In this document: piece after piece, positions 10,952 to 24,610 of the stretch
Position numbering within the stretch: position 1 is the first letter of the stretch
Layout of the letters: each line of letters begins with the position of its first letter
Source: Cenococcum geophilum 1.58
Taxonomy: Eukaryota; Ascomycota; Dothideomycetes; Gloniales; Gloniaceae
Reading direction: 5' to 3'
DNA: 64,000 nucleotides
Assembly: GCA_001692895.1 (NCBI GenBank)
Contig: KV748191.1
Span: forward strand, 1,302,001-1,366,000
Made by a program: the position numbers and the translations under genes
Notes under the pieces: model-generated
Databases searched by the model: none
The model's input: only the letters and a program-made list of their open reading frames with translations
What the model was told of the DNA's origin: nothing

Positions 10952-11281
10952 TGTAACGGAATCCCCCGAGAGGTACATATCCAATGAGACGGTAGGAGGT
11001 TTTATCTATGTCCTATCTATGTTCTAGAAAACATAGTTAGATAGGTTAGGGGCGAAAGGTTTTACTAGCGTCTTAGAAGAAATATATAGGAAGCTAGTTC
11101 CCCTCTAGAGAAGAACTAGCAATTAGTCTCTAAATAGAAGTGGTTAAAAGCATTTGTCCTTTAATACGTGAAACTTATTCTACCTTTAATTTACCTTTAA
11201 CTTACCTTTAACTTACCTTCTACTTACCAGTAATACTATTAATTAGATAATTATACGTTCCGGTTAAGCTGGCCTCTTATA
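10952..11281 (+). repeat. 5' LTR of retrotransposon B
   Basis: 330 bp, starting TGTAACGGAATCCCC and ending TCTTATA (originally ...TTACA). It contains short tandem ACCTTTAACTT-type units near 11176-11225. It pairs with 18325-18654. Confidence 0.92.
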
Positions 11282-11282
11282 A

Positions 11283-14200
11283 TTCTAATTACTTATAATC
11301 CGTTAGGAACGTACAGCTATTAATTAATAATAACGGACTATACTCCTATACCCTATAAAGCAACGCCCTCACCATAAGAGGCTTAAAGAGTCTCCCTAGA
11401 GGAGCGCATTCCCTCTTTTTATGAAGAAGCTATAGCTAGTCCATCTAACCTTACAAGACCCTTAGGAATAATTACCGCTAAAGAGTTATTAAAGCGGTCG
11501 CTATATAAGACCCTATAAAAATAAAGGAGTTAGAGATATAATTAAGATAAGCATATTAAGACTACTAAGAACAATTATAAGGACAATTAGGGGAAGTATA
11601 GACACCCTAGACACAAAGCGGACTTAAAGGGGTAACGCTATACTATACTATAACGTTAGAAAAACCTAAATTCCGTATAAAGGAACCTAATAAGTACTAT
11701 AGTAATAGTCTTCGGAACTGTAATTGTTTTATCTAATAATGCAAAACTAAGTTTCGGCTAGATCCGAAATGTTACTCTAATAAGTATAATTAGACACTAA
11801 TTGCTTCTACCTTCCTATATAGTACTATTAAGAGTTTATAGACACGCTATAAGAAGAAACTTACTATACCTTTTAAATTTAGCGAACTTAGGACCTAGTT
11901 AGTTAATTAGGTCTAAGACCCTACTAATTAAGGGATAGACTATAACTAGCGATACCACAACGCTAAATAGCGGGATAGTTAGACTATGGTCTAGTTTATA
12001 AACTACTTAGAAGAACTAGAAGATAATATACCCTACTTAGATCTATAGGATGACGCTATATAACTTTACCAGCTACTCGCTAAGCTATGACCTAAGATTT
12101 AATAGGCCATATAAAAGAAGGGCGAAATTTCTACCTCTTAAGAAAAGCTTATCTCTAAAGCTATTTGGATTAAAAGTACTAAAAGAGACTATTTAGGCAA
12201 GCGAAAGGAACAAGACGTTAATAATAAAGAGCGTAGGACTAGACCTAGCTTTAATAATAGGGGTAGATTCTAACCTAACCACTCTATAGAAGGATAACGT
12301 AAGTAGGCCTCGCAGCCTTAGAGTAACGCTAGTTAACCCTAAAATAATAATAGGCAGAGACCTAATCTATAGGAGGGGAACTAGGAGATATGTACCTGTT
12401 ATAACTATAGCAAGAAGGGCTATATAAGCCGCTTCTACTAATAAAAGAAGTAAGAGTCGGCCTAATTGGGAAAAGAGATAGCCTAGTAGATCTTTACTCC
12501 CTTATACTAGGCTAGTAAGAGAAGGAGGGAGTAAACTACCATATGGTTATTCCTATCTCTATTTAAGTTAATAATAAATAGGTAACGTGAGACTGCCTTA
12601 TAGATAGCGGTATAAGTATAGGGTTTATTTCTTAATTACTAGTAAAAGAATTAGATTTGGACCTTAGCGGCTTNTAGGTGCGTACTATTTAAAGTATTAA
12701 AGGCTACCGGATTCCATGCTATAGGGAATAGGCTTTTTCCGTGGCTAGTTAGGACCGCGATAGTCTATAGGATATGTAGGAGATATGCTTCTATGCCGCA
12801 GAAATTAAGGGGTATAACCTTATTTTAGGATACCCATAGCTTTACCAAGTCAATCCGGACATTAATTAGCCTTTAGCCTTGTATTAATATTAAAAGTCTT
12901 AACCGCGCATTATAGTTAAAGATTAAAAGACTTTCTTAAACTATATATAAGAAGAAGGGTGGGTATATACTATATATACCACTCTTAATACTAAGAATAG
13001 GGATATAGGATATCTATTTTTGGATATCCGGCTATACGCAGTTAAGAAACTAGAGATTTTATAGGAATATATAGACTTAGAGGATATTTCTAGTAAAGAG
13101 GCTGTATAAACCTTACCTAACCCTATATTAGTTAAGTATAAGATAGATATAGGGGATAAATAACCTTCTTTTGGACCATTATATAACCTATCAGAAAATA
13201 AGCTAGCGGTACTATATTAATATATAGTGGACAATCTTTAGAGAGGATAGATTTGGCCCTTTATAAGCCTAATAGGGGTACTAATTATATTTATACCTAA
13301 GAAGGATAGGACCCTTTACCTCTATATTAACTATTAGGCGCTAAATAAGATTACTATAAAGAATTGCTACCCGTTACTCTTAATAGGGGAGCTTATTAAT
13401 AGGCTATTAGGCGTAAAGATATTTATAAAATTAGATCTAAAAGATATATACTATTAAATCTAGACTAAAGCCGGCGATAAGTAGAAAACGGCGTTCTGAA
13501 TATAGTACGGCCACTTTAAGTACCTAGTGATACTATTTAGGCTCACTAACGCACTAGTGATATTTTAGGCCTATATTAATAAGGCATTATTAGGCCTGTT
13601 AGACATAATATATATAGTCTACCTTAATAATATTATAGTTTACTCTAATAACTACGAAGCATATACGTATTATATATAAATAGTATTAGAAAGATTACGG
13701 GAATATAAGCTCTATATAAACCTAAAAAGTGCACGTTTTATACTACTAGCATTAATTTTTTAGGCTTTATTATTAGCGTCAATGGAGTATTAATAGAGAA
13801 AAGTTGGGTGGACGCTATTAGGGAATAGCCCTACCCTATAATATTTAGAGAAGTATAGGTTTTCTTAGGCACGGTAAACTTCTACTAAACGTTTATTATT
13901 TATTACTTATAAGTAATACTTCTAATTACTAATCTACTAAAAGAATCTAAGAATAGTAAGAAGTTAGGACCCTTTATATTTAGGGAAGCTACTAAGTAGG
14001 CTATAAACTGGTTAAAGGATTTATTTATATCAGCGCCTATCCTAATACACTTCTACTAGGAGCTACATATATACCTTAAAATAGATATATCCGGCTTTGC
14101 CCTAAGGGCAATTATATTTTAATTAAAAGACGGAAAATAGCATTTTATGGCGTTTTAGTTAAGGAAAATAACCCCTATAAAGTAGCGTTATATAACACAC

Positions 14201-16440
14201 AACTAGGAGCTATTCGCGATAATTATAGTAATAAAGCACTGGCGACATTATTATATAGGAAGCAATTATCCTATTAAAGTCCTTATAGACTATAACAACC
14301 TAGAATACTTTATAACTATAAAGGTGTTAAGTAGTTAATAAGCGAGATAGGCAGAGGCACTATTGTAGTATAACTTTAAAATTATATACCGCCTAGGGAA
14401 GACAAATCCTGCCAATAGGTTATTAAGATGTCTAGATTATAAGATAGGGAGGATCTAGGACAGTATAGGGGAAATAATCCCTATATTACAAAATTTGCTT
14501 AGGAAGAAAAAAGACTCTTTCCCTAAAACTATAGAATTTCGCGGTAGGGCAGAGGTTCTAGTAATATAGCTATAAAGCGATATAATTATAGAGCCGTAGG
14601 ATATAGTTATAGACTAGGTTATAAACTAAGTAGATATTATAAAGTTAGCGTACCCTAGAATTAGCAAGAATTCTACGGGATATACTAGAGGTGTCGCGGC
14701 ACCTTTAACTTAACAGCATATTAGCTGCGAGTTTTTGGATCTAAGGGGGATAGGTAAGATACCTATCCGCAGTATAGCACACTATATAATGGTAGGAGAA
14801 TCTACTAGCACTAATGGTTTAAAATATCTTATACTACGCCTTAAGTCCGTAATAGCGGTAAGTAAAATGGAAATAAGCGATCTATATAAAACCTTTCTAG
14901 ATCTTCTTTTTTAAGCTTAATAAAGGGACGCCTTTACCTCTGGGGAAAGGTAGAAAGATATAGTAGAGACTAACTTAGCTAGAGTTACTAAAAAGCTATA
15001 GTAGTAAGACTAAAAGGGTCTATTATGCTTTAAGGGTGCTATATATATCCTAAAGGACTAAGCAATTTAAGATAAAATTCTAAAGGTCTTTTATAATAAC
15101 CCTCTTAGGGGTTACTACGGTGCCAATAGAACCCTTAAGGCTGTTTAAAGGAAATACTTTTAGGATAGAATGTCTAAAGAGGTTAAGGACTATATATTAA
15201 GGTATAATACGTGCTAAAGGATATAGATATCTAGGTATCGCCTATATAGCAAGTTATTAGTGCTTCCTATTCCATAGGGACCTATATTAGAATTAATAAT
15301 GGATTTTATTATAGGCTTACCCCCTACTAAAATAAGAACTAAAGAGGTTGCTAACGCTATCCTAGTAATCTTTAATAGGTATATAAAGTTTTTAGGATAC
15401 TTTGCTATTATAATAACGATTATAGTAGTAGAACTGGCAGACCTATTTTTAAAACGGTGGCTCTTATTTGGTATGCTAAGGGGAATTATATCTAATAGAG
15501 GTACTGTATTTAATAGTGCATTCTAGTCTTTATTTTGTCTCTTATTAAAAATACGGCGAAGGATAAGTACTACCTTTTACCTATAAATAGATAGGCAAAT
15601 AAAGCGTCTAAATACGTTATTAGAACACTACCTTCGCTGCTATATTAATTATTAATAGGATAATTAGACATTATGGTTAGCTCTAGCGCAGTATATATAT
15701 AACATAAGCATTTATAGTAGTATAAAAATAACCCCTTATAAAGCATTGTTTGGGGTAAAAGCAAATAACCCCTAGAATATTAAGGACATCGTTCCTAAAA
15801 GAGAGGTACTGGCGGCGTTTAAAAGAATTAAGTAAATAAGAATTCGTAGAGAGAAACTTAAAAAGTACTTGCTAAACGCCTAGGCTGTGTAAAAAAGGTA
15901 CTATAATAAAAAATATATACTAAAAAAATTTAAGATAGGAGACGAAGTCTTACTATTTATAAAAAATATCTAAATAAAACGCATTAAGAAGAAGCTGGAT
16001 TACTAGTGGCTTAGACCCTTTAAGATAGTTAAGAAAACTAAAGGAAACTAAGCCTATAAATTAGAATTACCGAAATCTTATCTAATATATCCTATATTTT
16101 ATATTTCCTTGCTAGAGCTATACTAGAGAAGAGATAGTACGGAACCGCCCCTACCTAGTAAAATTAATAGGGAACTAGAATAGAATGTAGAAGATATTTT
16201 AGACTAAAGATGGCGCTAGAAAAAGCGCGAATTTTTAGTTTATTAGGAAGGATACTCCTAGGTATATAATAGTTAGGAACCTAAGGAGTACCTTTAGCTA
16301 GGATACAACACCGCAATTAAAACCTTTTTAAGAACTAAAGGTAAAGACTTAGAAATGGTTCCGGATATACTATAGGTAAAATAATAGGGAAAACCCCGTA
16401 AATTAAAACTATAGGATTAAGCATAGGCATTAAGAATGGA
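11283..16440 (+). pseudogene. gag-pol of retrotransposon B, RIP-decayed
   Basis: The gag region runs to about 12500, ending in a degenerate zinc knuckle (CYNYSKKGYISRFY). A protease-like DSG-type motif (LIDSGISIGFIS) lies near 12600. Reverse transcriptase is at about 13270-13760: FIPKKDRTLYLYINY, then KIFIKLDLKDIYY, then VYLNNIIVYSNN (decayed YLDDI). RNase H is at about 14050-14440. The integrase core is at about 15290-15790 (MDFIIGLPPTK..., ISNRGTVFNSAF). A C-terminal chromodomain-like segment (REFLVY.EGYS) lies near 16225. Stops are at Trp/Gln positions. Ambiguous bases occur at 12674 and between 16610 and 16668. Confidence 0.85.
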
Positions 16441-16912
16441 AACGTTTCGCTATTATAATAGGGATCCTAAAATCTTATAAGAGGAAGCCTATAGGGATCT
16501 ATAGGAGAACTACTAGGGATACTATTTAAAGAAGACGCTATATAAGAAGGAGTAGTAGCACTATAAGAAGTGGCCTTAGGGATTTAGAAAGATCCCCTAG
16601 GGATAAAAGNANAGTATCTNGCCTNGCACNNGAGATANATAGTANAGTTAATAGTATAAAGAGNAGNAAAAGGACAGCCTATAAAGAATTAGAAATTTTA
16701 AGGAATTATAAGGCACCTATAGGAATATTACCCGTTTATTATATATAGGGATTATAGTAGTGTACTACGTTTATATAGATTGTCACTAAAGCTTAGAATA
16801 AAGGCATCCCTAAAGTATAAAGTTAATTCCTAATAATAGGGTATTCTGGAGGTACCTAAGAGGTACTATATAAAGCTATTTTATAAGAAGAAAGAAAGAG
16901 CTAGGTAATAAC

Positions 16913-17731
16913 TTAAATACTAGCAGCAGTAATAGAAGCCTCCTCTTCTATCTTAACGTTATTATTAACGGTATTATCAGCTCCTCCATCCCTAGAAGCA
17001 TTAGCACTTTTACTAATATTCTTCTTAGAACGACGGGTACTAGAAGGACTAGTATAAGCGGGAGACTAGCGAGGAGAACGTTTATCTTAACCTTTATTGT
17101 TATCCTTAATATCCCTAGGTTTTAAATTGGCGTCTAAGTAGGGATTAGAGAAATATTAGCTAAAGGAGTTTAGTATAGTTCCTAAGTAAGTTACTAAAGA
17201 AACTTATTTGGCTAGAGTAGCCCGCGTAAGAGTACGAATGTTATTATTAATAAGGACGAGCTATTTATATATACGCTCCTAGACACTATATGTCCGAAAA
17301 CATTATATCTCTATAGTAGTAGAAACCCTTATAGAATTAAAAAGTCTATAAGCGAGGGAAGATACCTTCTATCCCCGCCTATTACTATTAGGATATTAGC
17401 GGAAATCTTAGATAGCGTGTTAGAGCCTATAAGTCTTATACGCATAGATAGTGGGGATCTAGTATAATTAGCGAAATTTAGAATAGGACGGAATGGGAAA
17501 TACTAGGACGCAGGTCTTTCTCCTACTGCGATAATAGGAGTACTTAGATTTGTTTTTGCTAGAGTAAGGCATCTTATAAATATAGGAAGGATCCTATATA
17601 AAAGTATAAACGTAGCAATAATAGCATTTTAGGGAAACTGCTGTAGGAGTAATAGACGCTGTCTAGGGCGTCACTGGGAGATTAATAACACTACCGCCGG
17701 TCTAGGGACGCGTAGAAGGACTATGAGCCAT
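16913..17731 (-). pseudogene. Antisense accessory frame between integrase and 3' LTR of element B
   Basis: Minus-strand ATG at 17731, about 270 codons to TAA at 16913. It opens MAHSPSTRP and continues with a Cys/Tyr-rich stretch (LKCYYCYVYTF), a basic SKNKSKYS...RSRRKTC segment, and a Ser/Lys-rich tail with an acidic end. Stops within it are mostly TAG/TAA, as expected if it was once coding and then mutated by RIP. It lies wholly downstream of pol. I do not recognise the family. Paired cysteines hint at a metal-binding segment, but this is weak. Confidence 0.45.
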
Positions 17732-18324
17732 TATAAGAGAATACTCTAAGGAGTTAGCATTATTATAAGAGATGAGGTAGGGATCCTATTACTTATAAAT
17801 GCGTTAAGAAAAGATAATAAGGTAGTAATAGAAGTATGGCTAAAGATACAGAAGCTAAAAGGCGAGATATAATAAAAACAGCCTGTTTAAGAATAAGATA
17901 AATGGTGTTATTAATAGAAGGATAAGGGAGAGATAATAACTTATAAATAGAAAGAAATTAAAATAAAAGACGTTATTATTAAGGCCTATTTAGGTAAATG
18001 GGAATAGTGGTTAGTTAACGCGTTACACTAAATAACCTCTAGATCTATTTATAATAAATTCCTAAAATTGAAGAGGTAAATCCCACCAAATTTTTATTAC
18101 TATTATTGAAATCCTATTACGAAAACACTATAAGGAGCTAGGGTGGGAAAAGAGTAGAGGAATAAAAGATAAAGTAAAGTTCCGCGCTAGTAAAGAGCTA
18201 GCGATGAGTTGCATTATAGAGTACCTTTCCACTAAGGGTTTCCCTAGTGGTTTTAGCTAGAACTCTATAAAAGCTTAGTAAAGGCGAAGTCTTAGAGGAC
18301 TAAGACCCTAAAAGGGAAGGCAAT

Positions 18325-18654
18325 TATAACGGAATCCCCTGAGAGGTATATATCTAATAAGATGATAGGAGGTTTTATTTATGTCCTATCTATATTCTAG
18401 AAGACATAGTTAGATAGGTTAAGGGCGAAAGGTTTTATTAGCGTCTTAGAAGAAATATATAGGAAGCTAGTTCCCCTTTAGAGAAGAACTAGTAATTAGT
18501 CTTTAAATAGAAGTGGTTAGAAGCATTTGTCCTTTAATATATAAAACTTATTCTACCTTTAACTTACCTTTAACTTACCTTTAACTTACCTTCTACTTAC
18601 CAGTGACACTGTTAATTAGATAATTATATGTTCCGGTTAGGCTGGCCTCTTATA
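18325..18654 (+). repeat. 3' LTR of retrotransposon B
   Basis: 330 bp, the same length as its partner. The first bases are RIP-altered (TATAAC for TGTAAC), while the outer, right half keeps CpA/CpG-type bases lost in the left copy. Confidence 0.92.
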
Positions 18655-18699
18655 ATTACCCCCCTCCAAGTCAGGAAGATTGTCCTTGATCTTCGTAGT

Positions 18700-21600
18700 T
18701 AGGCCCTTCTTATCCTCCTCTTCTTTCCGTCCTTTTCCGCCTTATTATCCTCCTCCAAGAACTCTAAATCTTTACCCCTAATATACGCCTCTAGCCATTG
18801 CGGCAGCTATATGGGTGGACCGGCGTTATAGGGTCTCTTATTGTGGAACGCCTTAATTTTATAGGGAGCGCTAATAAAGCTGTCTGCGTTGTACTAGGTG
18901 TTGTCTAAGTTATAGCCTACCCAGCTAACCTTATATTGTAGCCTTCTATAGTAGACCCTGCTAATAAAAACCCTATCAACTTTATACTCTGGCTCGCCGT
19001 TAATTAGGACTAGCTCCTTTAGCTCTCTATTTTAACCTAGTAGGGGGTTATCTAAATCCTTCTATAGTCGGTTGGCGTAAAAGACGTTTAACATCTTTAT
19101 ATACGGAGGTAGGTTAATGATATATAAGTGTCCTTCTATACCTAAGATCCTATAGGGCCCTGCAAGTTGCCTATCTAATTTAATGCTTAGTTGGTCGGTA
19201 GCCTATCCCTTCCTAGTAATGTATACCTAATCGCCTACCCCAAAATCTGGTTCGCGATAATGCTTATTAACTTATTTTACCTATCGCTCTTAGGTCCTAG
19301 CTAGATTAGTCCTTACCTATTTAACTACTTCCTAGTTTCTATATATAAAAGCTTAAGCTTCCTATTATGTCAGTCTCTCGCGGGTGTTAGGGTTGCTCGT
19401 GTGCGTTCCTCCTAGTTAAAGTGGAGCCTTAGCTTAAACCCTAGTTCTAATTTATATGGTGCAAAGCCTGTAGATTTATGCGGTAAGATTGCCTATGCAA
19501 AGTCTATATAGGGGAAGGGCTCCAACTAATTGTCCTAGTAATGATTAATAAAGGGCCTTAAGCGTTGGTCTATATACTGGTTTAGCACCTTTATATTACT
19601 ATTAGTTTGTGGGTAACCAGCTATAAAGAGCTTTTACCTAACGCCGGTTAGCTTATATAGCTCGTCTATAAAGGCTAAGATAAATTAGGGTTCTTAGTCT
19701 AATATCGCTGTCTCCAGAAGGCCGTATATGCGCTAGATGTGTTAGTAGTATAAGTTTGCTGCGTCAGCTATAGTAGCTGTCTTATAGTAGGGTAGCGAGA
19801 AGGCTCTTTTACCTAGCTGATTAATAACTACAAAGACGTTGTCGAAGCCCTTATTATCCGTTAGAAAGGATTTAAAATTAAAAGAGACGTACTGCTAGCA
19901 GCGTTTACTAATTAGTAGGGGGTGCAGTAAGCTAGGGGTCTTATCGCGAGGTATATAGGTCCTCCTATACGTCCTATAGTTGCTTATATAGGTATCGCAG
20001 TCTAAGGGTAATCCTAGCTAATAGTATTGGTCTGCTACCAATTTCCTTATCTTACTTCTACTTAGGTAAGCAGTTACCTAATAGGAGTGTACCTTTGCAA
20101 TAAGGTAGGTATGGAGGCAGTTAATATTAGGGACTATTAGCTTGCCGAAGTAGGTAAGTAATCCGTCTTAGAGCTTCTAACCCTTCCATTCTTGCCTAGC
20201 CAGCTAACGTAGCCCTACTAGCGATTTACTAGTTTGGTTGGCCTAGAGAATCTAATTAATTAGCTTATACGGTTCCCGTTTATAATTTGCTGCAGCTAAG
20301 GGGTCCTTTAAAGTTATATCTAATGTGGCGATTATAAGGGCGGGGTTAACTAAGCATATAGTGCGTACAGCTACGTCCTTCTCCTTCTGCGTCTTTAGGT
20401 CCTCCTATTTACGTAATAGGGTGTCGGCCACTATATTTGCTATACCTGGCCTATACGTAATCCGTATATAAAAATTAGCAAGTAGGTCTGCCTAGCGGGC
20501 TTATTGTAGGTTTAGTAGTCTCTTAGTTATAAAGTACTTAAGGGCTTAATAGTCTATAACTGCCGTAAAGGGGGTACGCTAAAGGCCAATAAGGTGACCT
20601 CGCCATTCTTATAAACCTCTTATTACCGCCAGCATCTCTTTATTATGGATCTTGTATCGCATCTCCTTAGGGCTTATTGTCTTCAAGAAGAAGGCCACTG
20701 GCTTTTAGGTCCCGTCGTCTTGCAGCTAGTTAAGCACTCTAGCTACTACTCCATCGCTTACGTCAGTTTCCATATAGGTGTCTTAGAACGGCAAGTAATG
20801 CTTTACTACGCTGCCTAATAGCATAAGGGCCTTAGCTTGCTTAAAGGCCTTAAGCTTTTCTTCCCCTAGCGGGTGCCATGNTTCCTTCTATATAAGCTTA
20901 GTAAGCGGTTATACGATACGGCTATAGTTTTTTAAGAGGGCTCGGTAAAAGTTATAAAACCCTAAAAAGGACCGCACCCCTTTAACGGAAGTCGGGGGCT
21001 ACTAATCCCTTACTATAGATAGCTTATTAGGGTCTATAAAGATTCCATTAATCCTAATAATAAAGCTTAGGAACTTTATCCTGGTAACGTTAAACTCGCT
21101 CTTCCTAATATCCGCTTATAGGCCTACCTCTTAAAGCCTCTATAGGACCTTCTTAATATAGATCTTGTGCTCTAATAGGTCGTCTAAGTAGATTAGGATG
21201 TTGTCTATATAGGCTATATAGAAGTCGTCTAAGTAGTTAAAGAGAATGCCGTTAATAAATCTCTAAAAGGATGCGGGGCCGTTATATAGTCTAAGGGGTA
21301 AGACGCAGTACTTATAGGATCCGTACCTTATACGGAAGGTAGTTAGGTCCTCTACCTCTTCCTTTAGCCGTATACGGTAGAAGGCCTATTAAATATCCAG
21401 CTTAGTAAATATTTTAGCCCTTAACAGCCTCGTTAATATCTCCTTAATTAGTAGTAGCGGGTAACGGTCCTTCTTAGTAATCGTATTAAGTTTTTAAAAG
21501 TTAATGTAGAATTGCTACCCCCCTTTAGGCTTCTTGGCGAATAGAACCGGGGCTATAAAAGGTGTGTCGCTTAGCACTATAAATCCCTTATATAGGTGTT

Positions 21601-24171
21601 TCTATAGGTAAACCTTATCTAGCTCTAGCTGTTTTAACGATATATTGTATAGCAGGCTAGGGGCCAGATCACTACTGCTGCCTTTAAGAATAATATCGTA
21701 GTCCACCCCTTCGCAATACAGTAGTAGTGTATTAGAGGTAGCTTTTAAAAAACCATTAGCGTACTCTTAATAGGGCTGTGGTAGCTTCTTATAGACGAGC
21801 CGACGAAGTTCTTCCTTATTATTAGGTAGGGCGTTCTATCCCTTTCTGTCCTCTATTAGCCGTTCTATCTTATAGAGGCTAGTAGATCCAATTACTACGC
21901 CCTTATACTTCGTTCCGCGTAAGAAGCTCCTAGCCTTAAGTAGCGCAATATCCGCTACTTTAATATCCGTAATAGGCGAAGGCTGCTTTACTCTTAGCTT
22001 TAATGGTAAAGCTAGTCTTAGGTAAAGTTGGTCCTTTATCTTCCTAATCGCGTCTTAGGTATTAATCTTCTAGGTATACTTATAGTTGTATTAAGCCCGT
22101 TTAGTTCGCTCCGATTTACTTTTAGAAGGGAGCATCTCTTTTTAAGGTTCTCTGGTTATAGCTATACGCTTAAGAATGTATTAAGGGGTAGGCATAGGCT
22201 CTTAATCTAGCAGTGCGTCTCTTTAATCTGCATCCTTTTGGTAATCCTCGTTAATCGGTAGGGGTAAGAGCTCTTTTCTTAGTACGATTACGTCCTGCCT
22301 ATTATAGTAGTTTCTCTTAGTTGGCTATACTAAGGTGCGGTGCTTGCAGTTAATTAGGGTTTTAGTTTTCTTAAACTACCTACGGCTAATAAGAAGGTCG
22401 TAGCGTCCGGTATTGTAGAATAGGAACTATATAGGGACTTGCCGGCCGTCTATAACTAGGTTAGCCCTAAAGAGTTATCTAATTATATCTGTCTGCTGGT
22501 TATTATACCTAAATACAGTAACTCCTCGTCCCTTTATCTTATAGAACTTAGGTTATAGTCGTTACTTAATAATTAGCCGCAGCTTGTGGTATATAAAGGC
22601 CTTACTACCTACACCCAAATTAAGTAGGCTTATTATATTAAAAGCTATACCTCCTAACGCGATCCTATATTATATTATAAGGGCCGTACCTTCTAGGATC
22701 TCCTTAAGCCGCACGGGGGCTATATGGATTGCTCTGAGCTGCTCTAGGCAAGAGACTTCGCCTAAAGCTATTCATTTTCTAATTCCGCTAAGTTAGTAGC
22801 TATCTTATACTCCTCACTTTAATCAATTACCTTAGCTTCTGTCTTCTTTAGCGTAGGGTAGTCCCCAGAATAATATCCTTGCTTACCATAGTTAAAGTAA
22901 GTAGCTGTTACCTTTACGGCCGGTGCTAGGGTTAAGAACCGTCTAGGTGGGAGACTCTTAGCTTCTTTAGCGTCCTTTATAGGAGTTCTCTTAGCTCGGA
23001 TTACTTAATAGTCGTTCCGTTCCTTACCTAACTGCTTTAGCCCTTAGGCGTACTATTAAGCAGTCTTGTAATAGGCGTTAAAGCTATATCGTTTATCAGC
23101 TACCTTAACTTCTATTTAGACGTATAGGCTATTATAAAGCTTATCGTAAAGCTCCTCTTTCCACTAGCCCTGTGGCATCTTTGAAATATTTACTAGTCGG
23201 ACGAAGTTAGATTGGAAGTCATTAAAGTTACCTAGGTATAGCATCTTTAGGCTTTTAAGTTCCTGTTAAGCTTTAATCTAATGGTCTAGATCCTTAAAGA
23301 CATTTTCTAAGAACTCGAGTACTTCTGTATTAGTAGGGTTGTGTCCTATATTGCGCTCCACCTCTAAGTGGGGTAAGAGGTGGTTATAAGCTTTACCACC
23401 TACGCGTGTCTTAATGTATACTACCTTTGCATCTTCTTCCTAATCTAGGTCGTCTCAATAAAACTAGTCCGCGTTAAATTGAAGCTTATTTTGTATATAG
23501 CCACTCTAGGCCTAATAGGTAGGCTCTTTCCCATCTATAAGCGTAGGGGGGTTTAGAAACTTTGCTGTACGTCCTAAGCCCGCAATACTGCTTATTTAAG
23601 AGAGTAGTGTCCCTTCTTATATTATATATAACGGTGTACTTCCTTACTTACTGTCTTCCCGATCTAGGGCTTATATAGTGACCTTACGGCCCATCCTTAA
23701 TATCTTCTAATTAGCCTCGCGGAGCTCGTCTGTCCTATTATCTAGGTACTCCTTAAGCTCCGCTATCTTTACCTAAGCCTCCTCTTTTGCATTAAGAGCT
23801 TTATGCGCGTAGTTGTTTATAAGACGCTATAGTATAGCAATCTGCTATTCTATCGCCTTCCTTTATATTCCCTAGAGCCTTAGCTCCTCTATAAGTTTAG
23901 TTATAGGTATCTCGGATAGACTTTAGGTGGTTGCGGCCGTATACTCTTTTTTAGTCTCCATCTTAAAGTATATAGGGTCTTTGGTGTCCAACGATTGTAT
24001 TATAAAACGGTCCTATTTGCTCTTTATATCGTCCGAAAGCTCTATCTCGCTATAGTACGGTTAGAGCTCTAGTAGCTTAAGTGTTGAATCTACGGGTTCC
24101 TCGCGGTCTGCCAGGGTTAGGTCAATGGCTATCTCTAGCGCGCTCGGTCTTAATGCGCTCTTTTTCGCCAT
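18700..24171 (-). pseudogene. gag-pol of retrotransposon A, RIP-decayed
   Basis: On the minus strand an ATG at 24171 starts a gag-like frame (MAKKSALRPSALEIAIDLTL). Reverse transcriptase is clear around 20950-21560: KLNTITKKDRYPLLLIKEIL, then FTKLDI..AFYRIRL, then YIDNILIYLDD, the decayed active-site box YxDD. RNase H and integrase follow in order toward lower coordinates. A C-terminal chromodomain sits at about 18790-19010 (EYKVDRVFISRVYYRRLQYKVSWVGY). Stops are mainly TAG/TAA at Trp/Gln sites. One ambiguous base lies at 20881. The order RT-RNaseH-IN-chromodomain identifies the chromovirus branch of Ty3/Gypsy. Confidence 0.85.
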
Positions 24172-24408
24172 AGTGTCTCTTTTTGTCTAAATTTGTAATT
24201 AGGATAATCCTTCTAATCTAATTGCCGCAGTCTCTTCTTTCAGCTGCTTAATCGCTGTCGTAGTTACCTACACCGTTGCAGGGCTTTTAGAAGGTGGGTT
24301 GGTTGGTAGTCGTAGTAGTAGACCAGCTCTCTGTCCGGCTACGCGTTTGACCGTTAAACCTAGTATTATATTGCCTCTACAGGTCAGATGAGGTTAATTT
24401 TAGTCTAA

Positions 24409-24605
24409 TATCACGGCTAGCGATCCCGTAAAAGCAATCCGATAGATTAAGCAGCAATAAGGGGCTATATTATAAATAGACTAAAATAAGGAGCTAGTAA
24501 AGGATACAGCAGGCGACTATATACGTCGTCGGCGTTAGAACAACCTTGATCCGTCTTGCTTATATTTTAGTATAACGACGTTATACAGTTAGCCGAACCG
24601 TTACA
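24409..24605 (-). repeat. 5' LTR of retrotransposon A
   Basis: 197 bp, pairing with 10751-10947. Its inner edge (plus-strand left end) is RIP-altered, TGTTAC having become TATCAC, while the outer edge is intact. It is followed by the TSD CTATC. Confidence 0.92.
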
Positions 24606-24610
24606 CTATC

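Larger units (their letters stand above)
10952..18654 (+). mobile_element. Chromodomain Ty3/Gypsy LTR retrotransposon B, nested in A
   Basis: The 330-bp LTRs at 10952-11281 and 18325-18654 are flanked by a perfect 5-bp TSD, ATTAC, at 10947-10951 and 18655-18659. It inserted at the inner edge of element A's left LTR, so it is younger than A. Coding is on the plus strand, opposite to A. A long non-pol segment with an antisense frame lies between integrase and the 3' LTR. Confidence 0.93.
10751..24605 (-). mobile_element. Chromodomain Ty3/Gypsy LTR retrotransposon A (carries element B inside)
   Basis: The 197-bp LTRs at 10751-10947 and 24409-24605 are nearly identical apart from mostly C/T and G/A differences. 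They are flanked by a perfect 5-bp TSD, CTATC, at 10746-10750 and 24606-24610. Coding is on the minus strand, so the 5' LTR is the right-hand one. A purine-rich tract (GGAGGGGGG on the minus strand, 18660-18675) precedes the 3' LTR, from which it is now separated by element B. Without B (7703 bp plus 5-bp TSD) the element is about 6.1 kb. It inserted into the PiggyBac transposase gene. Confidence 0.93.

Noticed and set aside
15299-15526. Short integrase-like open frame
   Set aside because: Real similarity, but it is only the least mutated stretch of element B's integrase, so it is included in that pseudogene rather than called as a gene.
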